From NCBI RefSeq assembly GCF_030445035.2, contig NC_080673.1, positions 201,808,216 to 201,872,215 on the forward strand: a stretch of 64,000 nt of DNA. Direction: 5' to 3'. The notes beneath the pieces are model-generated. The model saw only the letters and a list, made by a program, of their open reading frames with translations. It was not told where the DNA came from and did not search any database. This DNA comes from Dasypus novemcinctus (taxonomy: Eukaryota; Chordata; Mammalia; Cingulata; Dasypodidae). Below are positions 60,720-64,000 of this stretch, in pieces (the stretch's first letter is position 1; the number at the start of each line of letters is the position of its first letter). Position numbers and translations under genes: made by a program.

Positions 60720-61080
60720 AAGGTAGACACTATGGAGCTGTTTAAAAATGTGTTTACTGACTGTTCATAATGACACGGGTAAAGGCTAATTGTGCAATCC
60801 TAACTGAAAAAGAATGCAAAGCATAAAAAGAATGGGGTCCTGTCTGTTTTACAATAAAAGGGCAGAATATAAAATATCATGTTTATGGCAAAATCTGAGT
60901 AGGGCTGCTGCTTTAGTTCATTGCATCTCACCAGTGTTCATGCTCAGAATTTGACAATGAACCTTGGATACCACGGTCCAAGCCGGGCGAAGCATGGGCT
61001 CTCTCTGCACTGTTTTCGCAACCCTTGTGAGTCTAAAATTATTTCAAAATAAAAAGTATTTAAAAATACCATGTTTAGTA
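60720..61080 (+). mobile_element. L1 3'-end relic
   Basis: Ends 'gtctaaaattatttcaaaat' plus AAAAAGT, the standard end of several L1M 3'UTRs. The upstream part is diverged. Confidence 0.55.
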
Positions 61081-61246
61081 AATTCCCAAAGATGTTGAAA
61101 GGAAAAAAAGCCTAAGAAGATGTCAGGGAAGAAGAAGGATGCTTCAAAGGCAGCAGGTCTGGCCTGGGTGCCCAGGTGGGATGGCGTCGGAGAAACCGGG
61201 TTCCCCAGGCCTGCGGTGGCCTCACGAGTCAGGGTCCCAGGCTCAC

Positions 61247-61461
61247 CTCTGCTGGTGCTGCTCCAGTAACACCTGGCTCTCGCTCAGGGCTCGCCACAGG
61301 ACAGAGGACACCTGCCTTCCAGAATCCTCCTCCCCAGGCTCGCTGGGCAGCCCGGGCCCCTCGGCCATCCACTGCTGCCAGCTCTCCAGGGCCTGCTGCT
61401 GCTGGGCGGCCTCCTGCTGCACCAGCTCGTCCTCCAGCTTCCTTTCCAGCTCCTGGAGCTC
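61247..61461 (-). CDS. EVC2: EVC2 (limbin) coding exon, coiled-coil segment
   Basis: This internal exon encodes 71 residues plus two bases of a split codon. It opens with ELQELERKLED and continues through a Gln/Glu-rich stretch (QQEAAQQQQALESWQQW) to LLEQHQQ. A pyrimidine-rich acceptor ends in CAG at 61462-61464 on the minus strand, and a GTGAGC donor follows position 61247. The sequence closely matches the human EVC2 C-terminal coiled-coil region as I recall it. EVC2 is a single-pass membrane protein that works with EVC at the base of the primary cilium and promotes Hedgehog signalling downstream of Smoothened. The exon starts in phase 0 and passes two bases to the next exon, where AG+T makes Ser. 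The upstream exon was not found in the window and should lie beyond 64000. No frameshift or stop is present, so the exon looks functional. Confidence 0.93.
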
Positions 61462-64000
61462 CTGCACAGAGGGGGTAGGGGGTAAGTCTGCTGCAGAAGG
61501 CAAATGGGCCGTGGGACAAAAGCCCACTGCTTGGCAAGGCATCTGAAGTCGTTGAATACCTTCCCTGTCTGGTCGTGCCAAATTGTTTGTTGTAGCTGCA
61601 CCATGTCCTCACACGCTCCAGGCTGCAGCACCTTTCCCTGCTTGCCTGACCAATGCCAACTCTTCTTTCAAGTTCTGGCTCCAGAAGAACCTCCTCAGCG
61701 AAGGGCTTGGGGACCCCCTCCCCATGCTCCCACTCCCTGCCTACATTTTAACAGTCACCTGGGGACAACTGTGGACCTTCTGCTGGAGAGTGGGCTCTCT
61801 GAAGCAGGCTACGTCTCTCCATCTCTCCTGCAGCATGTGGCACAGTGCTGGGTGGCTAGCACCTACTGCTAACACTGCGGAGTGTCCGCATACATCCACG
61901 ATGGATGGTGGCTGTTCTGGAACATGCCAGAACATAGCAACCATGCCAGAACATAGCATGTTCATGGAACATGCCAGAACAAATACCCATAGTATTTAGA
62001 GAATGCCTGGCACTATTCTAAATCCTTTACATATATTAGCCTCATTTAATCCTTACAACAACCCTGGGGAATACATACTCCTAGTCCCACGTTTTACAGA
62101 TGAGGAAATTGGGACAGAGAGGGTTAGGGTAATTTGTCTGGTTACGTAGCTGGTAAGCAGTGAAGCCAGATTTTGAGGCCAGGGTGGTTGGCTGCAGGGT
62201 TTGTGCTCTCAACCACCAGCTATGCTGCATCTCGTTGGCCAAGGAGAGTAAGTCTCATTCTTTAGGCCATGCAACTCAGATAAACCGGGAAGAAGAAAAT
62301 GTCCACAGCCTCTCCTGCTTCTTAGGAGGGGAGGCAAGAGGGCCCCAGGATTCGCAGGACGCAAACACTTAGCCCATCATTCACCAGGTTGCCAGGGGCT
62401 GCGACAGTGGCCTTGGATGCCCTCATTTGCAGATAACAGTCCTGGATCTGGTTAAAATCAGTGCAAAATAGTCTGTTTTCCTGCAGAAGGATCGGAACTT
62501 GTATCAGATTCTCAAAGCCACCAAAAAGGCTCAGAGACACTACTCAAGACTCAAGACCCAACATAAAAAGAAACACACACACACATATAAAGACCCAAGA
62601 CAGAAGAAAAATCAGCCAGAGGGGCAAAGTCAGGTCATAGCCTAAAGAGGTTTATAGCCAAGCCATGTGCCACAGGGAAGCTTTGAATGCTCCCAAGCAG
62701 AGGTTTCTAACATGGTGAGATCTGTAATGATGAAGATCCCTCTTGCTGTAGAAAATGGAAACAGAACTGAAGGCAGAGTTTCCCTGAACACTAAGATACA
62801 TTTTCCCCAAATGAGTTTTGCAGCACAGGCACGTGGGCCAGGGGCACTTCTACGGAGGAGCCAACCCCAGCCCACTGCCTGAGGCGGAGGCTGACCTTGC
62901 CTGGCACTGCCACCGGGAGACATGGAGGGGACAAAGCCTGCCATAAAACAGCTTGATTTTCAAGCTGCCCATGAACTCTGGTTAGGAACAGACAGATAGA
63001 TGGTGGGTGGATGGGTAGATGGATGGATGATAGATGAATGAACAGAAGGACGGATGGATAAGGCAGATAATGATACAAAGACAGAGAGCTGAAGGACAGC
63101 AGATAGGTGATAGTAGATAGAGAGTTCCTGGCATTTTAATGGGTATGAGGGATTCAGGGGTGCATGAGATGTGGCCCCCAGACTCTGGAAACAACGGACC
63201 GCTGTCTGCACCAGTTACTGTGATGGCTAATGGCTATGATCTGCTATCACAGAGATTTGGAACAGAGGGTTACGGGAGCACAGAACCAGGAGAGACCAAC
63301 TCTGCCTGAAGGAATCACAGATGGCTTCATGGAAGAGGCAACATTTGGACTTGTTGTAAGATGCAGTAGGTGTTTGCAAAGGGGTGGGGTAGAAGCATTC
63401 TAGGCAGAGGGTCCTTCAAAGAAACAGCGGCATGACTGACTCAAGTGTTCAGGCAGCGGGGAGAAGGTCCAGAAGGCTAAAGGGCAAGGTCTGAGGGAGG
63501 GCATGGTGGGAGGGGAGATTTTTAAATGAGCTGGGGGAGGGGACTGTGAGTGACCAATTTTATTTTTTCAGGGAGATCCCTCTGGCTTTCAGCCAGGCAG
63601 ACTGGACAATAGCCAGGGACACAGGCCTTGGAGACAGAAGGCCTCGGCTCTGCTTTCCAGTTGTGGGACCGAGGAGAAGTGAGGGGCCTTCCCTGACCTC
63701 AGTTCCCTCGCCTGCGAAATGGGCATAATAATCACACAGGGCTGTCAGAAGGTATATAAATGCTGAACACCGTGCCATGGGCTTAATGAGAACTCGGTGC
63801 TAGCTAAGATGAACGTTAGAATATTTTTCAGGTCTAGATGAATCAGAGCAGTGGAGCTGGGCAGCCGAATTCAGAAACGAGAGAACTCAGGCAAAATCTG
63901 TAACTGGGTGACCAGTGGCACATGAGGGGTAAGGCAGATGTGAGAACGGAGGAGCCCCTCAGGTTTCGGGCTTGGGACAGGGGTACACAGCAATGTAAAA
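61462..64000 (-). other. EVC2: EVC2 intron (partial, runs off the window)
   Basis: No upstream EVC2 exon was found here. Contents: a short near-palindromic tandem around 'acatgccagaacatagca' at 61915-61985; a minus-strand MIR at about 62000-62225; a (GATG)n-like tetranucleotide tract at 62990-63065; an L2-type relic at about 63300-63520; and a plus-strand MIR at about 63620-63810. Confidence 0.6.
62990..63065 (+). repeat. Imperfect (GATG)/(GATA)n tetranucleotide repeat
   Basis: Repeated 'gatg', 'gata' and 'ggat' units with interruptions. Confidence 0.85.

Overview
The window is nuclear DNA from a placental mammal, very probably a xenarthran and most likely an armadillo. The evidence is five copies of a tRNA-derived SINE with A and B boxes that I recognise as the armadillo DAS family, many L1 copies, MIR/L2 relics and MaLR-type LTRs. 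No bacterial-style genes, CRISPR array, rRNA or functional tRNA gene was found. Apart from one host gene, nearly every long open frame lies in a transposon, an LTR or a simple repeat.

The one real protein-coding gene is EVC2 (limbin), on the minus strand at the right. Its last five coding exons are at 61247-61461, 58818-58905, 51583-51767, 48942-49043 and 46984-47254. They have correct splice sites, compatible phases and a stop at 46984-46986. Together they give 861 nt, 286 codons plus stop, of the C-terminal coiled-coil and tail of a ciliary Hedgehog-pathway protein. Upstream exons must lie beyond 64000. Introns and downstream DNA hold MIR, L2, MaLR LTRs and L1 3' ends.

Region by region: 1-1605 is an old L1. 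A long non-coding retroposon copy follows (1606-2945), carrying an antisense SINE. A decayed class I ERV spans about 2946-7221. A second L1 (about 7985-11815) contains several nested insertions. An LTR-like repeat (11849-12312) and L2-type sequence lead to a frameshifted type IV collagen retrocopy (13741-14205). A third L1 (14340-24335) is split by a fourth, essentially full-length L1 (16670-23843), which itself holds two further insertions. A betaretrovirus-like ERV with paired LTRs occupies 25134-32476. A MaLR-type LTR split by the longest copy of the non-coding retroposon covers about 32656-34885. Mixed repeats and unassigned DNA run to about 43700.

Two near-identical GC-rich solo LTRs sit at 44378-45255 (downstream of EVC2) and 55957-56894 (inside an EVC2 intron). 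Each has perfect 6-bp target-site duplications.

The points most worth a second look are: the class II ERV that keeps gag-like and env-like remnants and both LTRs but has about 3 kb of AT-rich non-coding DNA where pol should be, part of it colinear with the separate ERV at 4.7-5.7 kb; the non-coding retroposon family of at least 1.7 kb, whose 3' end resembles an L1 3'UTR; a site hit twice that left three copies of a 13-bp duplication; and the paired solo LTRs around the 3' end of EVC2.
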